Under the pieces are notes generated by a model that was given only the letters and a program-made list of their open reading frames with translations, made no database searches and was not told the DNA's origin. This document shows positions 10,118-23,700 of a stretch of DNA of 64,000 nt, piece by piece (position 1 is the stretch's first letter; the number at the start of each line of letters is the position of its first letter). The translations under genes and the position numbers were made by a program. The stretch comes from Zygnema cylindricum (Eukaryota > Streptophyta > Zygnematophyceae > Zygnematales > Zygnemataceae), in contig JBBHKE010002292.1 of assembly GCA_037447655.1 (NCBI GenBank), positions 370,315-434,314 of the forward strand, in the 5' to 3' direction.

Positions 10118-12594
10118 CTGTACAAACCACCCTGGGCGACTTAAAATTAAATCCATGTTGTCATGTTCGACGTGTTCAATATTTGTTTGTACACTCACGT
10201 TCAATTTCATGAAAAAATAGTGTTGCATATTGAACCGTCATTGATGATTTTCGATTTTCCATATCGAGGCGGATTTTGACGGGTCCTATTTACTCGATTT
10301 TTAAGATTGTTTTACTTAAATTTGGAGTCATACTAGAAGAGCAGCTACATTCAAAATGAGAATGATTACAAAATGTTAACAAAATTTAAATTCGAAAAAA
10401 AATCCACAAGCAAAATTTTGTACTTTCATTATCCAAAGCTTGCACATAAGGTCATGATGTTCTTTTATTGTTGTTCCCACAAACAAAAGTTGAAATGTCA
10501 TAAAAAAATCGAATTTTTGTTTTCTCTAAATATTGAACAGGTTATGTTAGACTACAAAATTGACTGTCACATACGTTAGATATTCATATGCTCACTTTTT
10601 GATATTCCATCTTCGCAACTATCTATACAATTTTAGCTATTTGCGCTATTCAATCTTAAACTAGTGGTTGTGATTTTGCGTGAATATCAACAACTTTTAA
10701 TATCTTATTACTATTCCTCTTCGATAGGAAATGTCGTAGATGACATTCCATTGCCTTGTTGGAGTTTTGCCTTGATTCCAAATGTGTTAAGTGTTTTTAA
10801 AGCATTGGACTTTTAAGCATTGTCTGATTGTGAATGGCTTGCCATTAGAAAAAAAAAAAAAAAAAAACCTTATCATATAACAAAAAGGACGATTTCTAAA
10901 AGCAAATGAGCCCTAAAAAATGAGTAACTCTTATTACCTTTTTGTACATTCATTTTTCCTTCTTGTTATAAATTATTACTATCATTCATCTTTATTAGTT
11001 AAATTTTTTTGATATCATTTTGATTTTTTTATTAAACATTTCTACACATTCATACTTTCAGTTCTTATCATTGAAGCAATTCAACTCTAATTCCAAAGCA
11101 ACCTTCACCGCAATGTAGTCAAAACGTTTTAGTTTGGCATCATCATTATCATCATCACAACTATGATCATCACTATCAACACCGTAATCTCTATTTAGTT
11201 TCGTCACCATTACGTGTTTTGATAATTTAACACTGGTGACATCACCATGGTTCGCAAACACTACGGCGTTATGTGCTTTTAGATATTCTGTAATAACTAT
11301 AGGTGGAAAACCACGGTAACTCGCGACTTCCTACAGGAAACATAAATTTATTATAACAATACAAGACTATTGGATCCTACCAATCCAACGTCGAGATATA
11401 GAAGATTGTTACTGTTTAGACAAAAGAGCTACTGTTTAGACAAATGGTGTTCAAAGGGGGAAAAAAGAAGTGACAAATAGTGTAATTCATGCTATTAGAT
11501 ATTCAGTGTAGAGAAGTCGACAGAGTGAAACGGTCGAAGGAGCTAACATCTTCAGATGAATCATCATCCACCGATACATCAATTAGAAATGACATTGTAC
11601 CGTTTTTTGCGGGATAAGTTTGACCTGCCCTTAAGCCTAAAATTACCACACGATATTCACAGATCTTCTTGGATATTTGGAGACCTCCGCATATTCGTCA
11701 TTTTGTTCGAAACTTGTTTGTTTCACATGGGTTACTTTACAATAACCATTTTTACATTAAAAAAAACCAGTACACGAAGTGTTACCAGGCTCATGTTAAT
11801 GCCACATCATCTTAATTCCCGTTCTGCAAATATTATGAAAACAATAAACATAGTATACACGATGTTGGCGAATTCATCGAGCTCTCTTCATATATACATA
11901 TATTACCAAACAGCAATATGAAACCGCCACCTCTCCCTACTAATTAAAAAACAAAAGAAAAAAAGAGAAGGGAACAAAGACCACAAGTAAAGATTATGAG
12001 TAGACAAACAGATCTGTGCCGATTTTATTCGGGGTTTTAAATTAAACACATTTGACTTGAGACCGTTTATACACTAAAAACATTCCCTCTCTGTTCACAT
12101 GAAACAAATGAATAGCCTTGCAAAACGATGTGTGCATCAATAAGCTCCTCTACATTTTTTTCTCCTCTTTTTTTCTTTTCAAGAACCTGAGAAATCTACA
12201 AATAAGTAACAAGACTACCTCTCAACTGCCTTTATTAGGAACTAGTACACCGCAAGTGCTACACACGACGTGCTACGAGTAAGAAAAATTAAAAAAACTG
12301 ACTGCGCGACCAAAAAAAAAACCTACGTGCCCAGCACTCACGCAGCCAATCACAAAAGTCGGAAGAATCGTGAAACGCAAGGCAGCGGTGGCGGCCCGAA
12401 AAGAAAAAAAAAATGACTGCCAGGCAAAAAAAAGAAAACTGACTGCATGGCAAAAATAAAAAGCTGACTGCCCGGCGAAAAATAAAAAGCTGACTGCCCG
12501 GCAATAAAAAAAAACGACTTGCGGAAAGAGAGACAGATAGACAGACAGACAGACGCTTCACGCTTAGTAATATAAATATCTCATTGACTCACAT
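10118..12594. other. Intergenic region; includes the 3' flank of the large minus-strand gene
   Basis: AT-rich sequence without a supported gene. ORFs of up to 121 codons (11556-11921) show no recognisable motif. The stretch next to 12594 should contain the 3' UTR of the GTPase-like gene. Read on the minus strand, AATAAA-like signals occur near 12230 (TTTATT on plus), but I cannot fix the polyadenylation site. Confidence 0.4.
12411..12556. repeat. Minisatellite of CTGACTGCCCGGC units plus an ACAG/AGAC microsatellite
   Basis: The block GACTGCCCGGC separated by A-rich spacers repeats about four times between 12411 and 12511. It is followed by GACAGATAGACAGACAGACAG. It lies just downstream of the stop codon of the large minus-strand gene, possibly in its 3' UTR. 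Confidence 0.6.
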
Positions 12595-14703
12595 TCATGG
12601 TTTAGGTGAATAATCCGCATCTTTCTGGTTCACCGTTACCGAATTCGATACTTTGGTCCCTTCTTTTCTAAGTTTGGCCGCTGCACTTCTCTTCTCCAAC
12701 ATTTCCAAAACACTTCTCACCTGATGCCCCAAAAAAAAACAAAAACAAAAAAATAGGATGCGCTAAATAAATGATGCGATAAACAATGAGCTGTATCAGA
12801 AAAAACAAGCAGGCAATTGCAAAAACCGAAACTTATCAGGAAAACAAAATAGAAAAATCTTTCTGCAAATATCAGAAGAAACAAGCAAATGAGACCTTAT
12901 CAGGAGAATAAAAATAAAAACCATTATGTTTCAGAAAATTGAAAGCAAAACTTATTTGGAAGAAAAAAAAACAGAAAAAAAAACAATACATGAAAGGAAA
13001 CTGGTCAACTCTTGAGGAAATCCCTCGACAAAAAAGTGACAATAATTAAAAGTACAGTGAAGAACCTGTTTTGATTTTGATGTTAAGAAGAACTAAAATA
13101 TACGTCATTTAAAAAAAAAGCAGTTTTAAAAAAAAACCCTCCAGTAAAATTGGAACGTCGAAAAATAACAAAATTTGAAAAGATAAGTTTTGAACGACTT
13201 ACAAGCACATTGCACCCACGAAGGAAAGGGGAAAAAGAAAAGGGAGAAAAGAAACAATGATTGAAAATTTCAAGTGACTTGAGAAGACTCACTGAAACAA
13301 AAGATGAATACTGGCGTTGGAGGTCAGGATATTTATTCAGAAGTTTCCCTGGAGGTCTAAACAGGTTTTGTCCACCTGCCAAATGGTTACAAACGGGTAT
13401 CAGGAAGGGAAAAACAAGAAATAAATCCATATACAAAATTGACGATTTATATACAAAACTGACATACTACTACTAGTTGACCAAAAACCAACAAAAGAAA
13501 TTTTCAAATGACGACGACTCCTTTCCCATATACTATTTGTTCATATGTCTCTCACCTGCTGATTTCCAATGAGTCCATCCTTCGTTCCCAATACGGTCCA
13601 ATAATTCCTCCATTTCCCATTTCAGAAGCCTTCGTTGACCTGCTTTGACTGTTTTTGCACGGTTTTTCCCACGCCCCGAGTTTCTTAGAGCTTCTTCACA
13701 ACTGCTTTCAGTAACATCCTCGACCTCATCTTTCACTCTCCTCTCACGAGCTCCTCGTCGTGGTTGACTTTTTTGACACTCAGAGACACCTGGACCTTCT
13801 AGAATTCTCCCTCCAGAAATTGCTACAGATCCACCAAATAGTACAAACCCAGTCCTGTTTCCAAATGCCTGTTGTTTTAAGGCTATCTCTTTCCTTTTCC
13901 CGGGGCTCACTAAGTCATCTCGAACTGATCTTTTATTCCTTCTTTGGTTGCCGATTCCTTCCTTCTCCATCTGCATCTTCCGCAGAAATTCTCTGACAGC
14001 AAATCGATTCCTGAAAATTCTTACTCGTTTCGGATTTGCAGGATCTTTCCAACTGCACGTGGGAAAAAGAGCTCGATTAGAGTAATTTAAATGACAGGAA
14101 TGTACTTCTGAAAGTGAAAAGCGGCTAAAGAAATCACAAAGACTTTTATCTCCCTCTCCCTCTCCCCCTCCCCCTCCCCCTCCCCCTCCCCCTCCCCCTC
14201 CCCTCCCCCTCCCCCTCCCCCTCCCCCTCCCCCTCCCCCTCCCCCTCCCCCTCCCCCCTCCCCCTCCCCCTCCCCCTCCCCCTCCCCCTCCCCCCCTCCC
14301 CCTCCCCCTCCCCCTCCCCCCCTCCCCCTCCCCCTCCCCCTCCCCCTCCCCCTCCCCCTCCCCCTCCCCCTCCCCCTCCCCCTCCCCCTCCCCCTCCCCC
14401 TCTCCCTCCCCCTCCCCCTCCCCCTCCCCCTCCCCCTCCCCCTCCCCCTCCCCCTCCCCCCTCCCCCTCCCCCTCCCCCTCCCCCTCCCCCTCCCCCTCC
14501 CCCTCCCCTCCCCCTCCCCCTCCCCCTCCCCCTCCCCCTCCCCCTCCCCCTCCCCCCTCCCCCTCCCCCTCCCCCTCCCCCTCCCCCTCCCCCTCCCCCT
14601 CCCCCTCCCCCTCCCCCTCCCCCTCCCCCTCCCCCTCCCCTCCCCCTCCCCCTCCCACTCCCCCTCCCCCTCCCCCTCCCCCTCCCTCCCTCCCTCCCTC
14701 CCC

Positions 14704-14744
<41 letters not shown>

Positions 14745-17700
14745 CCTCTCCATATATATTTCAAAATATATTGCAAAAAAATGGTACATGGTGATCTGTG
14801 ATTGCCGCCTCTTGGTTTCCTTTATCTATCCCTTTGAAACAACAATTATGTGGACAATATGACTTAAAGTACGGCTGAAAAACCACCAAGGATGCATTTG
14901 ATAGGGAAAATGTTCTCTTTTCGTAATTACGATTTGGGATATTAAAAGAAAAAAAAATGTTGCTTTTTGCTCAACTAGGAACAATTCAAACTTTGGAACA
15001 TATTCCCAATCGGAAATGACGTGAAAGACCGAGGAAAATTAACGAAACAAACGTCTAAACAAAGTGACTTCTAAATTTGTTTACCTATATCGTGTATATG
15101 TCGTCATGGGTTGAGTGATCCACTCGGGTCCAAGCTTGAGGCCATCCACATCATAATAATCAAGGGCATTTTTAAAAGACTCTTCAGTTTCACCATAGAA
15201 ATCAGCCAATTTCCCAATAATCCACCTTACCTCTTCCTCTGTGTGAAAATTCCTTTCCCCATATTCCTCCACTTTCGTCTCATTTTTGCATCTCAGTCTG
15301 CTCTTCAACTCCATTGGAGCTGTCTTCTTAGGTCTAATTACAATCAATTGCAACTGCTCCTTTGTCAATGTCTCTAATTCCATCTCTTTTCCTTTGAAGT
15401 CTAGCCTATATATTCCTGTAACAGAATCATAATGTGCAACAACTCCCATTTTCGGTTCCTTTAAACCTACCCAACAACGAGCTTCCAAGCCCACATAGTC
15501 GCTGGCCTTCATATTTGCCTCTCGTACTGTTTCACAACCATTGGAAAAAGAAGAAATGTCGGAAAGAATGGTGGGATCCCTCAACGGACATTCGAGACAA
15601 ACAGGCTTTCCTAACTCCTCCAGGACCACCTTAACTGCCTGGTAAAAAGAAATGGAGGAAACAAAAATCAATAATTGGAGGACAAATCATCTAAAGACAG
15701 CATAAACTTTACTAATTCGACTAAGGGCACTAAGATGAAAGAAGACACCATAGTTGTTAGAACCAAAAACTACTTCGGCAAACTTATTAGGAAGAAAAGG
15801 TTGATAGTTGTTAATATAAAAACCTACAGAGAAAATAACTCTCCCAAGTCAGAGACAATTGGTCTAGATAACACCTAATCCAAATACCTCTTGCTTTCAG
15901 AACTTAATAAACTATTAGCTCTATTTTGCAATTATGTCCATGCCACTATTTAATTTGGGTAGAGTGACAGTATGGACAAAAAAACAGAATGTTCCATGTC
16001 GCTTTGTGAGCCCTAAAGAAAAGTACATTTATTCTGGATTCCCAATTACCGCAGTCCCCACGAAATGATGCATGAATGTGAAAAAAAACAACAATCCGAA
16101 ACAACGTGGTCCAGAATATTGATGGTAGACAGAGAAGTAAACTATGGCATGAAAGTCAATAACTTTTTGCCCAGGTTAAGCCTGAACAAGTTTTCAAAAC
16201 ACTTAGAAAAAACTTGCAAAGATTTCACTTTACCTTCAAAAGTCGTGCAACATCTGAAGTAACCCAAAGCCCTGGTCTCTCATCAAATGCATTTAAAAGA
16301 GCCTCGGAATCTTCCTCCTCTACAGAAGTCTTCACATTTTCTGGATCCGAAAAATACTCTATTGCTTTTGCAAGCCCGCCTTCTCCTTCTCCTCCAAATG
16401 CCATTCCAAGATGAGTCACAACCATAGAAAGACATTCATGACTCCTCGCCCCATATCCTTGTTCAGCCATACTTTCTCCTAAATCTACTATATTCCCTCC
16501 TGATGGATGTAACCGACAAAATTCTTTAGATTTCAGAGCCACAAGAAGTGCTCCATACTCTTCAAAACCCCATGGCTGAACATCTGTTAACCAAGTCCCT
16601 TTTCCTCCAACACCTAATGTTCTTCTATCTTTCTCTCCAGATCCTCTTCCTAAAATTTGAGAACATACTGTATTGTTATGAGTATGATTATTCATTGCAT
16701 ATTCAAGTTCCTCCATTAGAATACAAACTTGATGATAGTCCTGAAGACATCGATGTAGTTTTGGCCCACCCAAGAGACTAAATGCCTGCAAAATTCTTGT
16801 CCAAATTCATTAGCCAGACTGAAAAACAAAAGACGTAGTTTACCTCCATAAAGTGGGAATCAAGCCCTTTACTACTGCTATATTATAGTGTTACATTCAA
16901 GTGTTGCACATTGCAGGGTTTTCTTATAGAGAACACATGACAAGATTAGACAGTTATATTATTAGATGTTGACGTTCGGGAATCTCAAATGGACTGTTGT
17001 ATGTCGGTAATCTCTTTCCAAAAATCGATTTGCAATTTTTTGAGGAAGCAATATAAACGATACATCGGTCTGATACATCGACACATCGAAGAAGCATTTA
17101 CACTTTTCTGGTGGAACGATGTTGGCATAACAATAGTTTTGGTTCTAGGGAAAATCGGATATGCTTTCAGGTTTTGACTATTCAAATGAATGCAATAATG
17201 AGAAAAATATGCGCATAATGTCACTCTAAGAGTGTCACATGTCACACACAGACTAAGTTGTTATGTACACATTGCACAACAGCATTTCTTGCTATCACAG
17301 TTGACAATTTCCAGGTCATTTTCTCAAGATATAATTTCTCAAGAGTTTTAGTTTAACCAAATCCAATGATTGGTCACGAAGATAAAAGACTTTGAGTGCC
17401 CAAAAAATCACTAATAACGATAAACAGATGCGTACCATTTACCACAATTGCTGTGGTTCCCTATTTGTGAACTAATTCTATTTGGGAGCATTGTAAGGTA
17501 AAACAGGGTAATGAGCCAAATGCAAAATGTGAATCCAGAAGAAACACACTCAATGTTAAAATTATGCTAAGATTAATGTGGATCAAAACAAACGTGATTG
17601 AGGATGTCATAGTAAACGGGGCCAGTAGAAAATTTCCATTACCTGCTTGATAGAAAATTTTTCACATTGCTGACAATGATGTTTTACTTTTTCGTTGACA

Positions 17701-20700
17701 ACCTGCTCAAAGAAAGCCCAGAAAAAAAAAAACAATTTGTGAAGAATATAATAGTTTTGATAGCATTCAGTTAAACATACCACATTCAAGATGACCAGCA
17801 CCAAGAACTTAAGCAAACTTTCAGAGTCCATATTCATCACAGATTTTATTTTGTTTCCTTCCTCTTCTCCCAGTTCCATTTTCCTTTTACTCTGGCTTCC
17901 ATATGAATAAAATGCACATGTTCGAGCAACTGTAAGAAAGAGAGACGACATCGGAGACTGAATCTGCTTTCACTTAGCATACCACTGAATGCACTTAAAA
18001 TACTTAGTACGCCTCTAACATTTGGCATTCTCCTAAAGTACACCGCTCATCGTTATTAGCGTTAAAGATTTATTAGAGTTAATGCGAAAAGAATTAATAA
18101 TACTAATTTAGTGCAAGAAACGTGGCAAGTTGTAGTCCACGTCCTTAAATAATGTTGTTAACTCTATTTTGTGATTTTTGGCCAAAAAAAAGTTGCGACC
18201 GAATTAGTGTTATTAACACTAATAACGATGAGCGGTGTAGCTTCTCCATTCTCCTCAGCATGGAATACGTGAACCTCGACCTTGAAATTTCTTTCACATA
18301 ATTGTACTTTTAACTTACCCGACAGAGATGTGTGACTTTATCTCCGATGTCCTTGGTGGCTACTTCAACGTATTTATCGGCGAGTTTCGGCCCAACAACA
18401 GAGCACCATCTCTGCAAATGCCATAAAGAAGGTCCTGTCAGAATAATGAATAGATCATTTCATGCACAAGGTGTATCCATCTTGGAAGAAGTAAATTCCT
18501 CATTTTGAGCATCTAAAAATTAAAAAGCATAAACAAAGAAAGACTTGGATCCGCTTCCCTCGCCAGATTCAGAGTTTGTGGGTGGATGAATTCAAATAGG
18601 AAGTGTTTTCCTACACAAAATGTGAACATCATGAAGTTTCCTAACTTACACAAGTCGCATAGAATCGTGTGATTTTCATGCCTCGATCACTGCGAGTGTC
18701 CCATATGGCTCCATGTGATTTTGCTACCATTGTCAAGAGTTCTCCACAGATCCAATCATCCGCAGTGTCTCTCAGTTTATTGCTGATAATACTAAAATAC
18801 TCCAAAGGCTCCAAAGCACCGAGGGATTTTCGCATAAAACTAAGGAGGTCCATACGGAGCTCAGATCGCATACTCTGGAAAAAAAAGAAAAAGAAAATAT
18901 CGCCACTGTGAAAAGGTCATTCACACAAAGAAGGAGGCGATACCCGCAGCAATAGGGAAAGATACAGCAAAATGGAAAACATCACTTGACACGTAAGAAT
19001 CAATTGACGTATTATGGTTTTAATCTAGTCGCAGCACAGATACTGGGCAGTCAACAAACTTAAAACTTCACCAGAACAATAAAATCAGGAACCGGATTCA
19101 TTTAGTTTCAACACCAAATGTACAGACTACCAACAGGCTTACCTGACTAATAAGGCTGTACAAATTTAATTACAAATCACCTGCAAAATGATTCGAAGTT
19201 GTGTGTTTGTTGAAACAGAGGAGTTCTCCAGATCTTTTAAAGGATCATCATATATCTTCAGCACTTTGCTGTAGAGCTCATAAAGAGGCCCAACTTCCTC
19301 TTCACTCGCAATTTTGATCGCCTCCTCATCCATAAAACATTTGAGTGATAGATCACCCGGGAATGGCATCAATGTCCTTTACAAAAGCCACTCCACACAA
19401 ACAAAAAAAATATTAACAGGGCAGGTTTGTTTCCGAAAATTGCAGATGGTTTTTGAAGATTCAGCTCCAGATCTTGCAAGTTTTTTGTGTTGCAGTCTAA
19501 AGGACTGATGAATGCGAAAGTTAAGGGTAACATGTAAGAGAAATATTTATGATCATTCCTTGCATGAAAATACACTACAAGTCTAAATATGGCAAGAAGA
19601 GGCGAGAAGGTGGCTTCCTAGAGATTTCTTTTTGAGATTCGCCCTTTGGCAACTTACATCCATTATTCACAACTCTTCGTATATCTAACCTCTTCTTCTA
19701 TGAATTCAATGCCTGTCAACATTGTCCTTCTTAAAAAATACTTTCTGCATCAGTATGACCATGACCTCCATCACAGAGCTCCTACTGATGATTTATCGGA
19801 CGTCATCCGAGAAAAGAAACAGGTTTGAAGAAAAAAAAACCAAGTGATGCATTCCAAAGCATTATTCAAATTGAAGAAACATAGAACCAACAAATGACAC
19901 AATAGAACATAACATAAACAATAACCGAACCAAATGGTATGCTAAACTACAGCACAACGATGTCAATTTTGCACATTTTTTAGCTCTCAATATTTGTTAT
20001 CTCAATATGCCATTATCGAAATTCCAGATTGAGTTAACCAATCAAAAGCTAGAAGTTGGATCTTTTAGATGAAATATTGCATTGATAATAAGGATAAATA
20101 TGCAACCAGAGCCAGAAAAAATGTTAACATTGTATAGAGGTGGCTTGTCAAACATGATATGTCCCATAAGCTGTTGGTCGAGGTGTCCCTTAACGATGTG
20201 TCGTAATACAAGATACTAATCGGGAATTGATATGCCTGGGGAATTGATATGCAGGATCACATGCCAGAAAGTACAATCTTCCTGTTGGTTCCAAACGTCT
20301 ACACATTTTCTTTCTAGATTTGAACTCAAATGCATCAAAGATTTTCCTTCCAGCAGCTGTAATTTCAGACGTGTGAAATAGGATATAAAGCCAGCAAAAC
20401 CGATAAGGATGAATATTCAGGAGGTTGAACTTTTGGCTGTCTGGCTTTTGAATTACACCTAATTGCTTTCTTGGCAGAGTATCTTTATACGAACAAAATC
20501 CAGACATAAAAACAAGTACCACCCATTAAACCGTGACTGGTCCGCAGCTTATTCCACAAACAGAAAAGTACCTGCCCAGTTTAAACAAACGACAAAATAC
20601 AATCAAGAAAGACAAGCTGTCTTTCCCATTGAAAATACTCACCATTCAAAGTGAGGAGCAGCCATCACCTCATACAGCTTCACATTTTTGTACTCTCCAT

Positions 20701-23700
20701 GGAGATGTAGCAATCGTACAGGCTCACCAAGAAGCTTCTTCAAATGACCATTGAAGAGGTAAGGAGGAATTATCCCAATTTGTTTTTCTTCCTTTTGAAG
20801 ATCAGCTCCATCCCTTGGGTCCACACATAGTCGAACTAGCTGAAGCAAAGGACCAACAAAGGCAAATTAGTTCACAATCACCCAAAACAAGGCAATACAA
20901 AAACAAGCAGAAAAGGCCAAGAACCTCAGTAATTCTGAAACCAAAAGCAAACCCTGAGTGTGCAAATCACAAAAAACTTCCTCCTAAAACTAGAGGTCAA
21001 AAATGGCACCAACCTTCCCGCCTTTCATAAAGTTATCCTGCTATTGAAACCCCAGTTGTATACCTCATTCTTCGCAAAATCCAAGAATGCCAAGGAGTTA
21101 GCATGTCCTCTCCTTCTCTACAAACGCTCACAAAACATTCTACCTTTTCGTGATACCCTACCTGAACCCCAAACTCCTCAGCTGTGCATTGGCTGGCTCT
21201 CTCATCGGCCACTTCCTTTATGTCTTTTTCCACACTCTCTAAAAGTCGACAAGCCCACTCCTTTTGCCGAAATCGTGACCATGAGAACTTCCCCTTCCTC
21301 CCAATTGACCTAATGGCTTCCTCCAATTTGCTGCATTCTAAGGCTCCTGGCGAATCTTTGAGTCTCATGAGCTCAAAGGTATCTTCAGCTTTCTTTTTCA
21401 ACTCCTTCAAGATGTCTGCAACTTGTTGCACAATCTGCAAAAAGCACATCCTCACAAACAGACATTCATTATCTAAAGCTATTGAACGGGCTTTTTCATT
21501 TTATTTGTTTTTTATTTGTTTTTGCTCGGCAGTGGCCAAAATAATAAGGCGTGTATAATAAACCTTCTAGTAATGTGGATTTTTAGGCGGTATGACATTT
21601 CCACTGGCAGAAAATAAAGAAATAGTGTTTGTACGAATTTACTCGCAATAGAATTGAGGTGGGCAGAGGAGGGGGGAAAGAGAGGGAGAGGGGGGGAGAT
21701 CGGGGGAGAGAGGGGGAGAGACGGAGAGGGAAAATGCGAGAGATGTTAAAACTGGGAAAATAGAAGTAATAAATGAAACTGTAAACAAACCTGCACTGGT
21801 GAAAGTAGAAGAGGTGTGTTGGCAGAAGTAGTCGCCCCAAAACCCATTACAGGAAGACCTTGCTGAAGAAACTTTCGTAATTCCGGAAGTCCCGAATCCT
21901 CCTCTGAAATGCCTTTGCAATGAAATTTCTGTCAAATACCCAAGGTATGAAAGGATTTGTGTTTAAGTAGGTAATACTTCGGTCAGATAGAGACCTTCAG
22001 AAAAAACTGTGAAAGAATTCCTTCCAAGAGAGAGAAAGTAGAAAGTATTTTTATGGGCTTTATCCAATTCATGCTCCAAAACTTAGCTTCATTGATGCTC
22101 ATTCACAATATTTCAAGAACAGCCCGAGTTTTCCTTCAGACTAAGTTCATAAACTAAATAATCGTGTACTGCTTCAAAATACACTCACAAACAATTTCAG
22201 CGCCGATTGGAGTGAGACCAGAACGTTTCAGCCGGAAGTTTCGAGAACAAAAATTTCCCACAACATTTGCCATATCTGAGACCGGTAAAATACCTCTGGC
22301 TCATACAGTAGTTGTGTGTACAGGTAGAAAAAGCTGACAGAGGATTTCACAGCTTTCGCAGCTAGCAAGTTGGCTTTATGTTTCGACTGTCCTCTACAAG
22401 AAAGCATGTGAGAGATCGAAGTTTCTAAACTGCTTCGATAGTGATTCATGATTCGTTGCTCAGCCGCACGAAGCTTCCTCGTTTTCACGGGATCCCTAAG
22501 AATTTCCCAAACAACCGGATACAATATTTGAGGTTTAGCCTTCGGACAATGTGAAGAATAAATATGAGTCGGTTTAAAGGAAGAGGGAGAGGGAGGGGGA
22601 GAAAAGACATGATTGCTAGAGCGCACTTTCACAATAGAAATATTCCCTTCACTTGTTAACCTGTTCCTATATTTTCAGATTTGAGAAGGAGAAGCCGGAC
22701 ACAAGTCCGACGCTGGATTGCACACCCTTATTTGTTACATTATGGAAAAGTTATCAATAACTGTAAAACAATTTAAGCAAGAAATAGTTTGCTCAAAAAG
22801 GAGACCAAACAGTCGCATAAACAAGTGTTGTTTATGTATTATCAAAGCCATTGTCCTCCTTCATTTCACCTTGTTTACTTTAGTAACTTTTCCCAAAAAG
22901 CTCCCTTTCAGCATGCCTCCAAAATCACTCCAAATTCCAAACCAGTCCTCTATACAATTTGAAAACTTTAACAAAATCGAATGGGAGCTCACCCTCTAGT
23001 AAACGCCAAACACTGGGTAGATCCTGAGCTTGTATTGAAAAACCCTTTTTCAAAACAGACTTATACACAAAATGTAAAATTATACTAAAATCACATGTGA
23101 ACTCACTCAAAAAACATCAGTTAGATCCTGAGCTTGTACTAGGAAACCCTATAGACAAAATGAAAAAGTTTAAACAACATCGCATGGGAACTCACCCACT
23201 AGCTAAAGCCAAACACTGGGTAGACCCTGAGCTTGTACTGGGAAACCCTTTTTCTCCGTGAACCACAACGGCCAAAACTGCGGTATGAGGAGTTGTTTCT
23301 TCCTGCAGAGCATATGCTGTCAGGGGCTCCAGAAATTCTGCCCGAAGCTTATCCCATACTTTCTGTATTCCACCAATTTCCCTCCCAAAATGCACATAAA
23401 TGCACATGAACCACGTTTAGCTAGTTTTCCCATAGAAAGACATCGTGAAAATTTGTTCATGAGCTCTTCAAGCTTAAAACATTCAAATTTGTTTCAAAGG
23501 GAAAACTACATTGAGTCTCATTAAGGAGGACGTGCCTAACATTGGATGATAGACTCGTGAATGCTCATCAAGAAATGAAAAGAAAGAAAATTACAAACCT
23601 CATTATCTGCCCGTCCATCCATGACTGCGATGACATACTGCGCGCGTGTGAGATCCTGAATATACCCAATTGACCATAAAAGACCCTGTAAGAATATGCT

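Noticed and set aside
14087-14789. Long Gly/Glu/Arg ORFs across the CCCCTC repeat (up to 418 codons, minus strand)
   Set aside because: All are translations of a hexamer repeat in an intron. The real exon (14052-13556) has its own acceptor and correct phase with the exon ending at 15085.
20190-20522. 110-codon minus-strand ORF inside the large gene
   Set aside because: The exons on either side (20839-20643 and 19376-19181) join in phase without it, so it is intronic.
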